In this document: positions 1 through 6,119 of the stretch, piece by piece
How positions within the stretch are numbered: position 1 is the stretch's first letter
How the letters are laid out: the number at the start of each line of letters is the position of its first letter
NCBI GenBank assembly: GCA_003133205.1
Contig: PKWK01000413.1
Span: forward strand, 15,956-31,642
Length of the DNA stretch: 15,687 bases
DNA from: Granulicella sp.
GTDB taxonomy: Bacteria; Acidobacteriota; Terriglobia; Terriglobales; Acidobacteriaceae
Reading direction: 5' to 3'
Notes under the pieces: generated by a model
Databases searched by the model: none
Told to the model about the DNA's origin: nothing
What the model saw: the letters and a program-made list of their open reading frames with translations, nothing else
Program-made: the position numbers and the translations under genes

Positions 1-1
1 C

Positions 2-127
2 TATTGGGAACACCCGATTGTGGACCTGGCGCTCGATCAGGCATGGCGCAAGTACGTTGGCGAGGTCATAAATGCGAACGTCCGCACAGCCGCAATTCAA
101 CAGACGTTTCAGTCGTGCGCCGTTTAG
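2..127 (+). CDS. 3' end of an unidentified gene (partial)
   Basis: An open frame enters from the left edge and ends with TAG at 125-127, giving the last 41 residues of a protein that starts outside the window. The visible part begins YWEHPIVDLALDQAWRKYVG and ends QQTFQSCAV. It looks like ordinary amphipathic protein sequence rather than a chance frame. I do not recognise the family. The next gene starts 38 bases downstream on the same strand, so the two may be co-transcribed. The short visible length limits certainty. Confidence 0.5.
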   Translation, partial: YWEHPIVDLALDQAWRKYVGEVINANVRTAAIQQTFQSCAV

Positions 128-165
128 CAACTGAGGCGTTGCACCATACAGATCGAGAGAAGCCC

Positions 166-321
166 ATGCCTGACATGCTGCTACTGGAAGCAAAGCTGAA
201 ACAAATTGTGGCCGAAGAATCGGCTCGTCCAACCCTGGACAGCGACTATGAAGCCGGACTCAGCGACGGCAAACTTCAATTGGCTCAGAAGCTGCTCCAA
301 GAGTTCTTCGCAACCACATAA
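166..321 (+). CDS. Small hypothetical protein, 51 aa
   Basis: This short gene starts at ATG 166, after a purine-rich GAGAGA stretch at 155-160, and ends at TAA 319-321. The frame is open further upstream, but that part overlaps the end of the preceding gene and looks non-coding. The product is mostly helical and charged (LLLEAKLKQIVAEESARPTL, then a DGKLQLAQKLLQEFF helix). It has no signal peptide, membrane segment or Cys/His cluster. The family is not recognised. It is followed after 12 bases by another plus-strand gene, so it is probably in a run of co-transcribed accessory genes. Confidence 0.5.
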   Translation: MPDMLLLEAKLKQIVAEESARPTLDSDYEAGLSDGKLQLAQKLLQEFFATT

Positions 322-333
322 GGAATCCAGAAA

Positions 334-672
334 ATGAGACTGATTCGATATATTCACCGCACCGTTACCCAAGGCGAGTGGGGAGTGTCCTGCTCAACAG
401 GAAGTGGAATCAACGGAGCAATTCTGAACGTCTATCGCGCAAGATTCAACGGGCGTGAATTGCCATACGACAAATGGATGAAAGGTTTTGGCGATGGGAA
501 GACCTTCCCTACAACCGAAGCCGCGTCACAATGGGCCTTCGACCACGGATACCTGCAACTCTATTTCACGGCTCCGGACCTGCGCGCACGGCGGAAGGCC
601 ACGGCGGCGGCAAATACTCCCATGTTTATTTCCAAGGTGGCGACACTTCCCGCTGTGGGCCTAGCTGCGTAA
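334..672 (+). CDS. Hypothetical protein, 112 aa
   Basis: ATG 334 follows AAGGAA at 320-325, a fair ribosome site that overlaps the stop of the previous gene. The product begins MRLIRYIHRTVTQGEWGVSC and has a central segment with NGRELPYDKWMKGFGDGKTF, followed by an Ala/Arg-rich tail. No catalytic motif, membrane segment or signal peptide is visible, and I do not recognise the family. It lies 44 bases before the HD-motif gene, in the same direction. An overlapping frame from 474 is only the upstream extension of that next gene and is not a separate gene. Confidence 0.6.
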   Translation: MRLIRYIHRTVTQGEWGVSCSTGSGINGAILNVYRARFNGRELPYDKWMKGFGDGKTFPTTEAASQWAFDHGYLQLYFTAPDLRARRKATAAANTPMFISKVATLPAVGLAA

Positions 673-716
673 GACGCACGCACGGTTGTCTGATTCTAGA
701 TCAGAAGGGACTTGCA

Positions 717-1352
717 ATGAAAATCGGCACGAAGAGCGTTTTGTTCGGCGCCCACTGTTTCTTTCTTCACCCGCTGTTTGTGGCGCTGGCATGGTGGAAA
801 CTCTACGGCTTTCCGTGGGACCCGCGTCTGTGGCTGGCGTTCGCCTTACATGACCTGGGTTACATTGGAAAGCCGAACATCGACGGGCCAGAGGGTGAAG
901 AGCATCCAACCTTTGGCGCGGTAGTCATGCACTACTTGTTCGACTACCACTTCCACATCATCAACGGGCGGATTTGCTATATTGCGCTCGACTTCGACTG
1001 GTTCTGCTTCTGCCGTTACCACTCGCGTTTCCTCGCGAAGAAGTACGAAAAGCAGCCGTCTCGCCTTTGCTTCGCCGACAAGCTCAGTTTTCTGATGACT
1101 CCACGATGGCTCTACCTTCCCATGGTGCGCGCCACCGGCGAACTCCAAGAGTACTTGGAACGGTCCAGCCGCAACAAAGGCACTCATGGTGAGCCGAACA
1201 GCGGTGATCCGAAGACGTGGCACGCCCAGGCCTGCGCTTACTCAAAGCGGTGGGTTGCAGAACATAAAGGCGGCGCCGTCGACACATGGACGTTGGGCGA
1301 CCGCAACGCGCAATGCACTTCAAATCTGATTGTCTCAGGGAGAACTCAATGA
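717..1352 (+). CDS. HD-domain-like conserved hypothetical protein
   Basis: The 211-aa product starts at ATG 717 after AGAAGGGA (703-710). The frame is open back to 474, but that part overlaps the previous gene and lacks a ribosome site. The sequence shows a metal-site pattern: His13 and His18 in the first helix, His45-Asp46 in HDLGYIG, His63 in GEEHPTFGA, His102 in RYHSRF, and Asp121 in FADKLSF. This order resembles HD-superfamily phosphohydrolases. Similar small proteins are, to my recollection, common on plasmids and phages without a known substrate. The N-terminal third is rich in aromatic residues (FFLHPLFVALAWW) and may associate with the membrane. Its stop overlaps the next start as ATGA at 1349-1352, so translation is probably coupled. 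Enzyme activity is inferred from motif order only. Confidence 0.7.
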   Translation: MKIGTKSVLFGAHCFFLHPLFVALAWWKLYGFPWDPRLWLAFALHDLGYIGKPNIDGPEGEEHPTFGAVVMHYLFDYHFHIINGRICYIALDFDWFCFCRYHSRFLAKKYEKQPSRLCFADKLSFLMTPRWLYLPMVRATGELQEYLERSSRNKGTHGEPNSGDPKTWHAQACAYSKRWVAEHKGGAVDTWTLGDRNAQCTSNLIVSGRTQ

Positions 1353-1567
1353 CCGAACCATGCGAGTACACCCAGGTAGTACTCCCTGCGGCGGTTGACT
1401 CTGATCATCAAGTAGAAGTGTTAGCCGATGCGATCGTCAAAATTGCGATCGCGCTCGGCATCACAGACGGCACCATGCCCATGACAGGACCCGAGGTTCT
1501 GTTTATGGCAACCGTTTCGCTGCAAGAGATAGAGAAATTGAAGATTCGAGAAGTTCCGGCCCCGTAG
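1349..1567 (+). CDS. Small hypothetical protein, 72 aa
   Basis: ATG 1349 overlaps the TGA of the HD-like gene (ATGA), with GGGAGAA at 1338-1344 as a likely ribosome site. The product is an acidic, mainly helical protein containing LADAIVKIAIALGITDGTMP and an IEKLKIREVPAP tail. No catalytic motif is visible and the family is not recognised. The coupling to the upstream gene suggests that the two products are needed together, but no function can be assigned. Confidence 0.6.
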   Translation: MTEPCEYTQVVLPAAVDSDHQVEVLADAIVKIAIALGITDGTMPMTGPEVLFMATVSLQEIEKLKIREVPAP

Positions 1568-1665
1568 CATAAGGCCAGTCCTCTCGTTGTACCGAACAAT
1601 CAACCCCGAGAAACTTGCCGTTAGGAGCGACAATGTGAACCGGGCTCAATGAGGAGAGGATAATT

Positions 1666-1866
1666 ATGGGCTTTTTGAATATGATTAGCGCCCTTTGCTC
1701 CGTGGTCCAGGCCCCGTCGCAACCAACGTGCATGTACCCCGAACAATGGGCAGATCCCGCGGCCATCATGGTCGACGACGTGCCGCGGTACCCGGGGAGC
1801 TATGCTTCGCAGCTTATGCGGACGCCGCCGACGAATAGGCTTCAAGCGTTTCTGGACTGCTTCTAG
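1666..1866 (+). CDS. Small hypothetical protein, 66 aa
   Basis: ATG 1666 follows a good ribosome site (GAGGAGAGG at 1650-1658). The predicted peptide starts MGFLNMISALCSVVQAPS, which could be a weak hydrophobic or secretion-type N-terminus, and ends with RLQAFLDCF. No family is recognised. Its 3' end overlaps the 3' end of the convergent LuxR-type gene by 53 bases, which is unusual and lowers confidence. The strong ribosome site is the main support. Confidence 0.45.
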   Translation: MGFLNMISALCSVVQAPSQPTCMYPEQWADPAAIMVDDVPRYPGSYASQLMRTPPTNRLQAFLDCF

Positions 1867-2641
1867 TCGGACGTTCAACCAGGTGGGGGGCGCTTCTCGC
1901 TTCAATCAGGAGAGCGCTCGCACTCTCGCTAGCTTCTGCAAGGATCGGGTGAGTGTTAGTAAAGAGTGCCAATGCGAGGCGATCAGTAACACCGCATTTG
2001 ACGAAGAGCCGCCTCATGTAATTCTTGATGACCTGCTCTTTGGTCCCGAGACATTCAGCAATTTGCTTGCCCTTGTATGCCCTGGCGATCAAGCCGACGA
2101 CCTGTAGCTCCCGTCGAGTGAGGCGATTGCGGACGCATTTACCAATCAGGTCTGATTCAACAGGGGCAATGACACGATGTACGAGGCTCTGGCTATCGCG
2201 GAGTCCGCGAGCCACGTGCCGAACGGAGTGTACGAGATCGTCTACGGAGATGTCGCGCGAGATTGTCCCATGCAGGTGCTTTGCCATCTCAGTGGGTATG
2301 TGTTCAGGTGTGGGTGCAACGACAATTACTCCGATGGCGGCCCGTTTGAGCGGGTGAAGCAAGTCTGGATGGTCGCAGAGTATCGGTAGCGAAACAATCA
2401 GGGCCGATGGCTTGAGCGTCTCGACTGCAACGCGAATTTCTGTGTGTTCCTCGCACTGGGCAACAATCTGCATGTCGTGCTCTAGCGAGAGAACGCGCGC
2501 TACTCCGGCGCGGAAGATCGTCTGAGGGCCTGCAAGGATGATTCGCTTGTCTTTGATATGGTCTGCCTCCAAGGCAGCGTTCTCTACATCGAATATCTTA
2601 CGAAGAGATCGAATACTTAAGTCATCACACCAAAGTTGCAT
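1814..2641 (-). CDS. LuxR-family regulator with degenerate receiver domain
   Basis: The 275-aa product has an NarL-type layout: a receiver-like domain at about 32-147 and a LuxR helix-turn-helix at about 173-230 (LTRRELQVVGLIARAYKGKQ, then IKNYMRRLFVKCGVTDR). The receiver fold is recognisable, but its catalytic residues are gone. The usual acidic pair is AGPQ (37-40), the phospho-acceptor Asp position is Ser84 in LIVSLPIL, and the conserved Lys near the end is replaced in TISRD. It is therefore probably not controlled by phosphorylation. A 50-residue tail rich in Ala, Ser and Glu follows the DNA-binding domain. The start is ATG 2641 with only a weak GGTAGAGA ribosome site; a later start is possible. 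This is the only convincing minus-strand gene in the first 15 kb. Confidence 0.85.
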   Translation of the reverse strand: MQLWCDDLSIRSLRKIFDVENAALEADHIKDKRIILAGPQTIFRAGVARVLSLEHDMQIVAQCEEHTEIRVAVETLKPSALIVSLPILCDHPDLLHPLKRAAIGVIVVAPTPEHIPTEMAKHLHGTISRDISVDDLVHSVRHVARGLRDSQSLVHRVIAPVESDLIGKCVRNRLTRRELQVVGLIARAYKGKQIAECLGTKEQVIKNYMRRLFVKCGVTDRLALALFTNTHPILAEASESASALLIEARSAPHLVERPTRSSPETLEAYSSAASA

Positions 2642-2690
2642 AGTCTCTACCTAATCAGCAGTCTACGGACACGTTTTGTCGATGTTAACC

Positions 2691-2719
2691 GATATACCAC
2701 AGCCATCATACTAGCTCAA
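2691..2719 (-). promoter_or_regulatory. Candidate promoter of the LuxR-type gene
   Basis: On the minus strand TTGAGC (2714-2719) and TATATC (2691-2696) are separated by exactly 17 bases, a sigma70-like arrangement. It would start transcription near 2684, about 43 bases before ATG 2641. The match is partial (4 of 6 in each box). It lies in the divergent gap between this gene and the plus-strand gene at 2760, a typical place for autoregulation. No clear operator repeat was found. Confidence 0.35.
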
Positions 2720-2759
2720 TCAAGCCGCCAGCGCGGCCGTTTCCATTTAAGGAGGGCTC

Positions 2760-2993
2760 ATGAAGCTATTCCAACATGTGAACCACCTCAGTCCAATTAC
2801 GGGACTCGCTAGCGGTTCGACGTACCAAATCCGCAGGCTCTACACCCATAGCAACCGCGGAGAGCGGGCGGAGTTACGTCGCGTTGGGGAATTTGCGCCA
2901 TTGGTCTATGATTTCCCAATTTCGGAATTGCACGCCTCGGCAGCGGAAAATCCGGAAGAAGTACCGGCACGTCCGCGAGTGTTCTTCGTATAA
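2760..2993 (+). CDS. Small hypothetical protein, 77 aa
   Basis: ATG 2760 follows AAGGAGGG at 2750-2757, one of the strongest ribosome sites in the window. The product begins MKLFQHVNHLSPITGLASGS, has a basic middle (NRGERAELRR) and ends PARPRVFFV. It has no signal peptide, membrane helix or known catalytic motif, and I do not recognise the family. It is divergent from the LuxR-type gene and shares the 118-base gap with it, so that regulator may control it. That link is inferred from position only. Confidence 0.6.
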   Translation: MKLFQHVNHLSPITGLASGSTYQIRRLYTHSNRGERAELRRVGEFAPLVYDFPISELHASAAENPEEVPARPRVFFV

Positions 2994-3076
2994 CCACATG
3001 CCAAGGCGGCCTTCATCTACACTGTGCGTCCGTCGGGCGAGATCGCGTAGCAGACATCTCACCATCGCAACAATCG

Positions 3077-3110
3077 ACGGCGAGCCCCGGATTCATTAGA
3101 CGCTCGCCGT
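3077..3110 (+). terminator. Stem-loop, terminator-like
   Basis: ACGGCGAGC (3077-3085) pairs perfectly with GCTCGCCGT (3102-3110), giving a 9-bp GC-rich stem with a 16-base loop, followed by TTCCC. The U tract is poor, so it may be a weak terminator or an RNA-processing or stability hairpin. It lies between the genes at 2760 and 3164. The surrounding 170-base gap holds no other feature I can see. Confidence 0.45.
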
Positions 3111-3163
3111 TTCCCTTGCAGGCGTCCTTCCCTGTAGCAAAGCTACTCAGCACTGGAGAACAA

Positions 3164-3574
3164 GTGAATACCACTGTCAATTCGTTGCCCACAGGCGCAT
3201 GTCTGGTGCCATCCCTTCCGATCACCCGCTTCAAGGACGCGATCTTTATTCCCCTGCCCGTTGAACTGTGGCGTGCAACCCCCGGTGGCTGCTGCTGCTG
3301 CCAATTCTGCAAGGCAGATGGGTACCCAGGTTTCTGGGATACGCTGGCGCTTGGCGCGGCGGCCCCCGGCAATCGCCGCGACGACCGGACCTATACCGTT
3401 CACCATCCCGGGCTCCACGCACCCCATATCCGCAAGGAGAAGGCAGCACGCGCGATCGCAAGCCATGCGTACAACGATCTTGCAGGCAACGGCTACTGCT
3501 TCGACTGTGGGCTTGAGGAGACACATCCGGAATCAAAGCATTCCGAAATCGCCCATGCCGATGCTGCCCGATAG
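3164..3574 (+). CDS. Plasmid-type conserved hypothetical protein with Cys clusters
   Basis: I chose GTG 3164, which follows GGAGA (3155-3159); the open frame extends back to 3116 without a ribosome site. The 136-aa product carries PLPVELWRATPGG followed by CCCCQFCK (Cys43-46, Cys49), then WDTLALG and a YTVHHPGLH segment. I recognise the WDTLA/TVH layout as a small conserved family found on plasmids and integrative elements, with unknown function. A second pair, CFDC (Cys112, Cys115), lies near the C-terminus. Together CxxC and CxxC could bind zinc, but this is inference. It lies 75 bases before the Xre/RES operon and is probably transcribed separately. Confidence 0.65.
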   Translation: MNTTVNSLPTGACLVPSLPITRFKDAIFIPLPVELWRATPGGCCCCQFCKADGYPGFWDTLALGAAAPGNRRDDRTYTVHHPGLHAPHIRKEKAARAIASHAYNDLAGNGYCFDCGLEETHPESKHSEIAHADAAR

Positions 3575-3593
3575 TAAGCGGCAGCAAGGCGAG

Positions 3594-3639
3594 TTGCCTC
3601 TTTGAGCAATCTGCCGTTATAATGATGGCAGATTGCTCA
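3594..3639 (+). promoter_or_regulatory. Promoter and operator of the Xre/RES operon
   Basis: TTGCCT (3594-3599) and a consensus TATAAT (3618-3623) are separated by 18 bases. The TATAAT lies in the 11-base centre of a perfect 13-bp inverted repeat: TGAGCAATCTGCC (3603-3615) and GGCAGATTGCTCA (3627-3639). A protein dimer bound there would cover the core promoter. Toxin-antitoxin operons are commonly autoregulated by the antitoxin, so the Xre protein encoded just downstream is the likely ligand. The ribosome site AGGAGG starts at the last base of the repeat, so the leader is very short. Confidence 0.75.
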
Positions 3640-3649
3640 GGAGGTACTT

Positions 3650-4105
3650 GTGGCCCAAACCGCTCAAACTCGGACGAAGAGGGACCCATCAATGTTTTTT
3701 CGCCGCGTAGAAACCAAACTTGGAATAGTCCCCGTGCGGTCGGATCGTGATCTGGAGCGATTGGTTGCTAGTCATCTTCCTCTCAGTTCATTAGCGTCCC
3801 TGTCAAGCAATGGGATCAGCAGTGAGGAGATTTACGAATTCATCGTGCCGAGGCGGACTCTATCCCACCGGATGGCTCACGCGAAGCCATTGACATGGGA
3901 AGAATCGGACCGCGTTGTCCGGTTGGCTCGCATCGTTTCACAGGCCGAGGAAGTCTTCGGCGACAACGCAAAAGCTGCGCGTTGGCTGAGAAAAGGAAAG
4001 CCAAGGTTTGATGGGCACTCGCCATTAGAGATGCTCAAGACAGAAGCGGGATCTCGCCTAGTGGAAGAGATGCTCTTGCAGCTTGATTACGGATTCGCTG
4101 CGTGA
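3650..4105 (+). CDS. Xre/MbcA/ParS-family antitoxin (DUF2384)
   Basis: The 151-aa product starts at GTG 3650, five bases after AGGAGG (3639-3644). The N-terminal two thirds form a helical region with a degenerate Xre-like DNA-binding segment (ISSEEIYEFIVPRRTLSHRM). The C-terminal third (about 93-150) is the characteristic toxin-binding domain: ARIVSQAEEVFGDNAKAARW, then LRKGKPRFDGHSPLEML and an end near LDYGFAA. In this family the antitoxin neutralises a RES-domain toxin by covering its active site, and binds its own promoter. The RES toxin gene starts 10 bases downstream. Length and order match a normal, intact antitoxin. Confidence 0.9.
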   Translation: MAQTAQTRTKRDPSMFFRRVETKLGIVPVRSDRDLERLVASHLPLSSLASLSSNGISSEEIYEFIVPRRTLSHRMAHAKPLTWEESDRVVRLARIVSQAEEVFGDNAKAARWLRKGKPRFDGHSPLEMLKTEAGSRLVEEMLLQLDYGFAA

Positions 4106-4115
4106 GCAGCCCATT

Positions 4116-4571
4116 ATGATCCTATGGCGAATCAGTAACTACGCGACCCTGGATGGGGCGGGTGGCCTCTATGTGTCCGGTCGTTGGCATACCAAGGGCC
4201 ACCCGGTTGTGTATTGCACATTGAACCCGTCGACCGCGCTCCTCGAAATTCTTGTCCACATGAGCATTGACTCTGAGGATCTTCCTGATCATTTTCATGT
4301 GCTCAAGATCGAAGGGTCGGATGCTCTTCCCAGTGAGCGGATCGAACGCGACGAGTTGCCTCCAAATTGGGAGGCTGACATTGCCGTGACTCAAAGCATT
4401 GGTGATCGATGGCTATCTGAGAAGCGATCCTTGCTGCTCGAGGTTCCCAGCGTACTCGTCCCTGAAACGTGGAACGTGCTTGTGAATCCCGAGCACCCTG
4501 AGGTTAAGCAACTGATGATCGTCGCGGTCTACGACCATCCATTTGATCTCCGCTTTCTCCAGCATAGCTAG
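4116..4571 (+). CDS. RES-domain toxin (NAD+-degrading)
   Basis: The 151-aa RES protein starts most plausibly at ATG 4116 (MILWRISNYATLDGAGG), 10 bases after the antitoxin stop. It has no clear ribosome site, so translation is probably coupled to the antitoxin. Visible family residues are Arg5 (WRIS), the YVSGRWH box (Tyr19, Arg23), Tyr33, Glu44 in STALLEILVH, Ser112 in LEVPSVLVP and Asn124 in VLVNPEHP. Known RES toxins degrade or phosphorolyse NAD+, arresting growth. All expected core residues are present and the length is normal, so the toxin looks functional. It forms a module with the upstream Xre antitoxin, likely stabilising the element. A terminator-like hairpin follows 22 bases after its stop. 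Confidence 0.9.
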   Translation: MILWRISNYATLDGAGGLYVSGRWHTKGHPVVYCTLNPSTALLEILVHMSIDSEDLPDHFHVLKIEGSDALPSERIERDELPPNWEADIAVTQSIGDRWLSEKRSLLLEVPSVLVPETWNVLVNPEHPEVKQLMIVAVYDHPFDLRFLQHS

Positions 4572-4593
4572 TCGCGTTCAACTCAGTTTCACC

Positions 4594-4621
4594 AAGGGCG
4601 TCCCACTTCGGGGCGCCTTTT
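4594..4621 (+). terminator. Terminator of the Xre/RES operon
   Basis: AAGGGCGTCCC (4594-4604) and GGGGCGCCTTT (4610-4620) form an 11-bp stem with two G-U pairs and a 5-base ACTTC loop. The 3' arm runs directly into a TTTT stretch (4618-4621). The site is 22 bases after the RES stop and before the next ribosome site. This is the best intrinsic terminator in the window. Confidence 0.65.
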
Positions 4622-4647
4622 CATGTACCCCTATAAGGAGCCCTTTA

Positions 4648-4905
4648 GTGGCAAAGCCAGCGATTGTACTGATTGAAACCCGTCAAGGTTGCGAGATGAT
4701 GGAGACCACGAAGAGGTTCAACGTGATGCTCAATGGAGTGAAAGTTGAGCAGCTCTGGTGGAATATGAAGGGCTACGTAGGCAACCTTCCGCTTCCTGAC
4801 GGATGCAGCCTCTATATGCCCGAGGGCAGCCTCGCCAGTTTCAAGCGCGAGATTTCGAGACTCAACTGTGAATTTGCGGCTGCAGCAAAAGCACCAACGA
4901 AATAG
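4648..4905 (+). CDS. Plasmid-type conserved hypothetical protein, 85 aa
   Basis: GTG 4648 follows AAGGAG (4635-4640); the upstream extension of the frame overlaps the RES gene and terminator and is not coding. The product has a compact core with FNVMLNGVKVEQLWWNMKGY, VGNLPLPDG and a basic helix FKREISRLNCEF before an Ala-rich tail. I recognise the layout (NG-x-x-x-L-xx-NM-x-GYVG-x-LP) as a small family that recurs on mobile elements with no assigned function. It is separated by 9 bases from the next gene and likely shares its transcript. Confidence 0.65.
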   Translation: MAKPAIVLIETRQGCEMMETTKRFNVMLNGVKVEQLWWNMKGYVGNLPLPDGCSLYMPEGSLASFKREISRLNCEFAAAAKAPTK

Positions 4906-4914
4906 AGGAGCACC

Positions 4915-5142
4915 ATGCGAATTGAATTGGACGCGAACTCCCTGGGCTACGGATGCAAGGAGCTCGAAATCGGGGTTCTTGGATTCCAGTCGAGTCCCAC
5001 AGATGCCGAGAATCAACCCAGTCAAGTTTTTCTGGAGATTTACGAGGGGCAGCTAAGGGTTCATGTTTGGGATGGCTTTTCCCAAGACCCGACCACAACC
5101 GTTATCCCCGTCCAGACCGCGACCAACAATGTGCCAGGCTAG
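4915..5142 (+). CDS. Small conserved hypothetical protein, 75 aa
   Basis: ATG 4915 follows GAGGAG (4904-4909), which overlaps the previous stop. The acidic product appears to be mostly beta: MRIELDANSLGYGCKELEIG, then VFLEIYEGQLRVHVWDGF. No catalytic motif or membrane segment is seen. I associate this kind of short protein with PRTRC-bearing plasmids, but only from memory of its general shape. It forms a pair with the 85-aa gene just upstream. The 155 bases that follow contain only a hairpin before the PRTRC genes. Confidence 0.6.
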   Translation: MRIELDANSLGYGCKELEIGVLGFQSSPTDAENQPSQVFLEIYEGQLRVHVWDGFSQDPTTTVIPVQTATNNVPG

Positions 5143-5236
5143 TCTTTGCCGCCGTGACCAACGCCAGATAGGCGAAACGGCACGCGCAGCACCGTCCTTG
5201 CCGCTGATGTAAGAAACAAACTCCGTCATTTCAGCC

Positions 5237-5261
5237 AAGGCGACCCAAATCGGGTCGCCTT
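5237..5261 (+). terminator. Stem-loop before the PRTRC cluster, terminator-like
   Basis: AAGGCGACCC (5237-5246) pairs perfectly with GGGTCGCCTT (5252-5261) around a 5-base AAATC loop, followed by TCG. The stem is strong but the U tract is short. It is 36 bases before the start of the PRTRC E gene. It may end the transcript of the two small upstream genes or define the 5' end of the PRTRC mRNA. I found no convincing promoter in the 155-base gap. Confidence 0.55.
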
Positions 5262-5297
5262 TCGTAGTTCACCCCCAGAAAGATAAAGGACCCCGCC

Positions 5298-6026
5298 ATG
5301 TTCAAAGAACTCGCACCATTGCTGTCGAAGCGCAGTTTGATTCTCACCATCACTTCGGTTGCCGACGAGCGCATCCGCGTCACCATCACCCCGCGCCCCA
5401 CCGGCAAGGACGACGTCAAGCAGCTTTCGCAGCCCTTCGCAGTTGAAGGAACCGCCGAGGAACTCGATACCGAACTACCGGCAGCGATCGTCAACTTTAC
5501 CGCCGCGCACATGACTCTGGAGAACTCGCTGGCCCAGGTCAAGACCGATATGGAAGCTACGCTCAAAGAAGTGAAGGACGAGGCAGCCAAGAAGGTCGCC
5601 GAGGCCAAGAAGACGGCGAAGGTGGGCGGTGCCGGCTACAAGCCGCCCGTCAAGGTCGAGCCGGTAGTAAAGGCGCCGGAGCCGCCCAGCCTGTTTGACG
5701 CCCCGGCAACGGTCGCGGCAGTGACTCCGGCGCCGTCTACCCCGGCCCCAGAGCCAGCAGCAGCCACAGATGACGAGGATGAGTCCGAAGAGGACGAGTC
5801 GGAAGACGATGAGGCAGGTGAAGATGGCGAGGTTGCCCCGGATGTGGCGCCTGCAGTCGCAGTAGTTGCGGCCGTGGCACCAACTCCCGCCATAACCGCC
5901 AAGGCTGCGACCCTCAAGGTTGCCGCCGCCGCGCCGATCGGCATGTTCGATCAGCAGGCAGCCGAGGAGGCGGAGATCCTGCGCGAGGCGTTTCCGGACG
6001 CCGAGACGCAAGCCGTCGCTGCATAG
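5298..6026 (+). CDS. PRTRC system protein E
   Basis: The 242-aa product starts at ATG 5298 after AAAGGA (5285-5290). Residues 1-75 form the conserved domain of PRTRC protein E: MFKELAPLLSKRSLILTITS, TPRPTGKDD, then FAVEGTAEELDTELPA. Residues 75-107 form a charged helix or coiled coil (TLKEVKDEAAKKVAEAKK). The rest is low-complexity: Pro/Ala linkers and an acidic stretch at 157-178, ending with a helix AAEEAEILREAFPDA. Two short F-D motifs, SLFDAP near 131 and GMFDQQ near 215, may be docking sites. Its biochemical role is unknown. It is the first gene of the cluster, and protein C follows after a 93-base gap with a hairpin. Confidence 0.88.
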   Translation: MFKELAPLLSKRSLILTITSVADERIRVTITPRPTGKDDVKQLSQPFAVEGTAEELDTELPAAIVNFTAAHMTLENSLAQVKTDMEATLKEVKDEAAKKVAEAKKTAKVGGAGYKPPVKVEPVVKAPEPPSLFDAPATVAAVTPAPSTPAPEPAAATDDEDESEEDESEDDEAGEDGEVAPDVAPAVAVVAAVAPTPAITAKAATLKVAAAAPIGMFDQQAAEEAEILREAFPDAETQAVAA

Positions 6027-6043
6027 GCTTCTTCCCCCAAAGC

Positions 6044-6081
6044 ACTCCACGGATGTAGGGCTAAACACCCATCCGTGGAGT
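6044..6081 (+). other. Strong stem-loop between PRTRC E and C
   Basis: ACTCCACGGATG (6044-6055) pairs perfectly with CATCCGTGGAGT (6070-6081), a 12-bp stem with a 14-base loop. There is no U tract after it, so it is more likely an mRNA-processing or stability element, or a protein-binding site, than a terminator. It lies 17 bases after the stop of E and 27 bases before the ribosome site of C. Confidence 0.6.
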
Positions 6082-6119
6082 CGCCCACACCAACAGTTTT
6101 GCCACCACAAGGAGCCTTT

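Noticed and set aside
2884..3099. Plus-strand frame of 71 codons overlapping the end of the 2760 gene
   Set aside because: It overlaps a gene with a far better ribosome site, is Arg/Ser-rich and runs into the stem-loop at 3077.
3246..3692. Several overlapping frames on both strands around the gene at 3164-3574
   Set aside because: Only the 3164-3574 frame has a ribosome site and recognisable conserved segments; the others cross the Xre/RES promoter or are compositionally unnatural.
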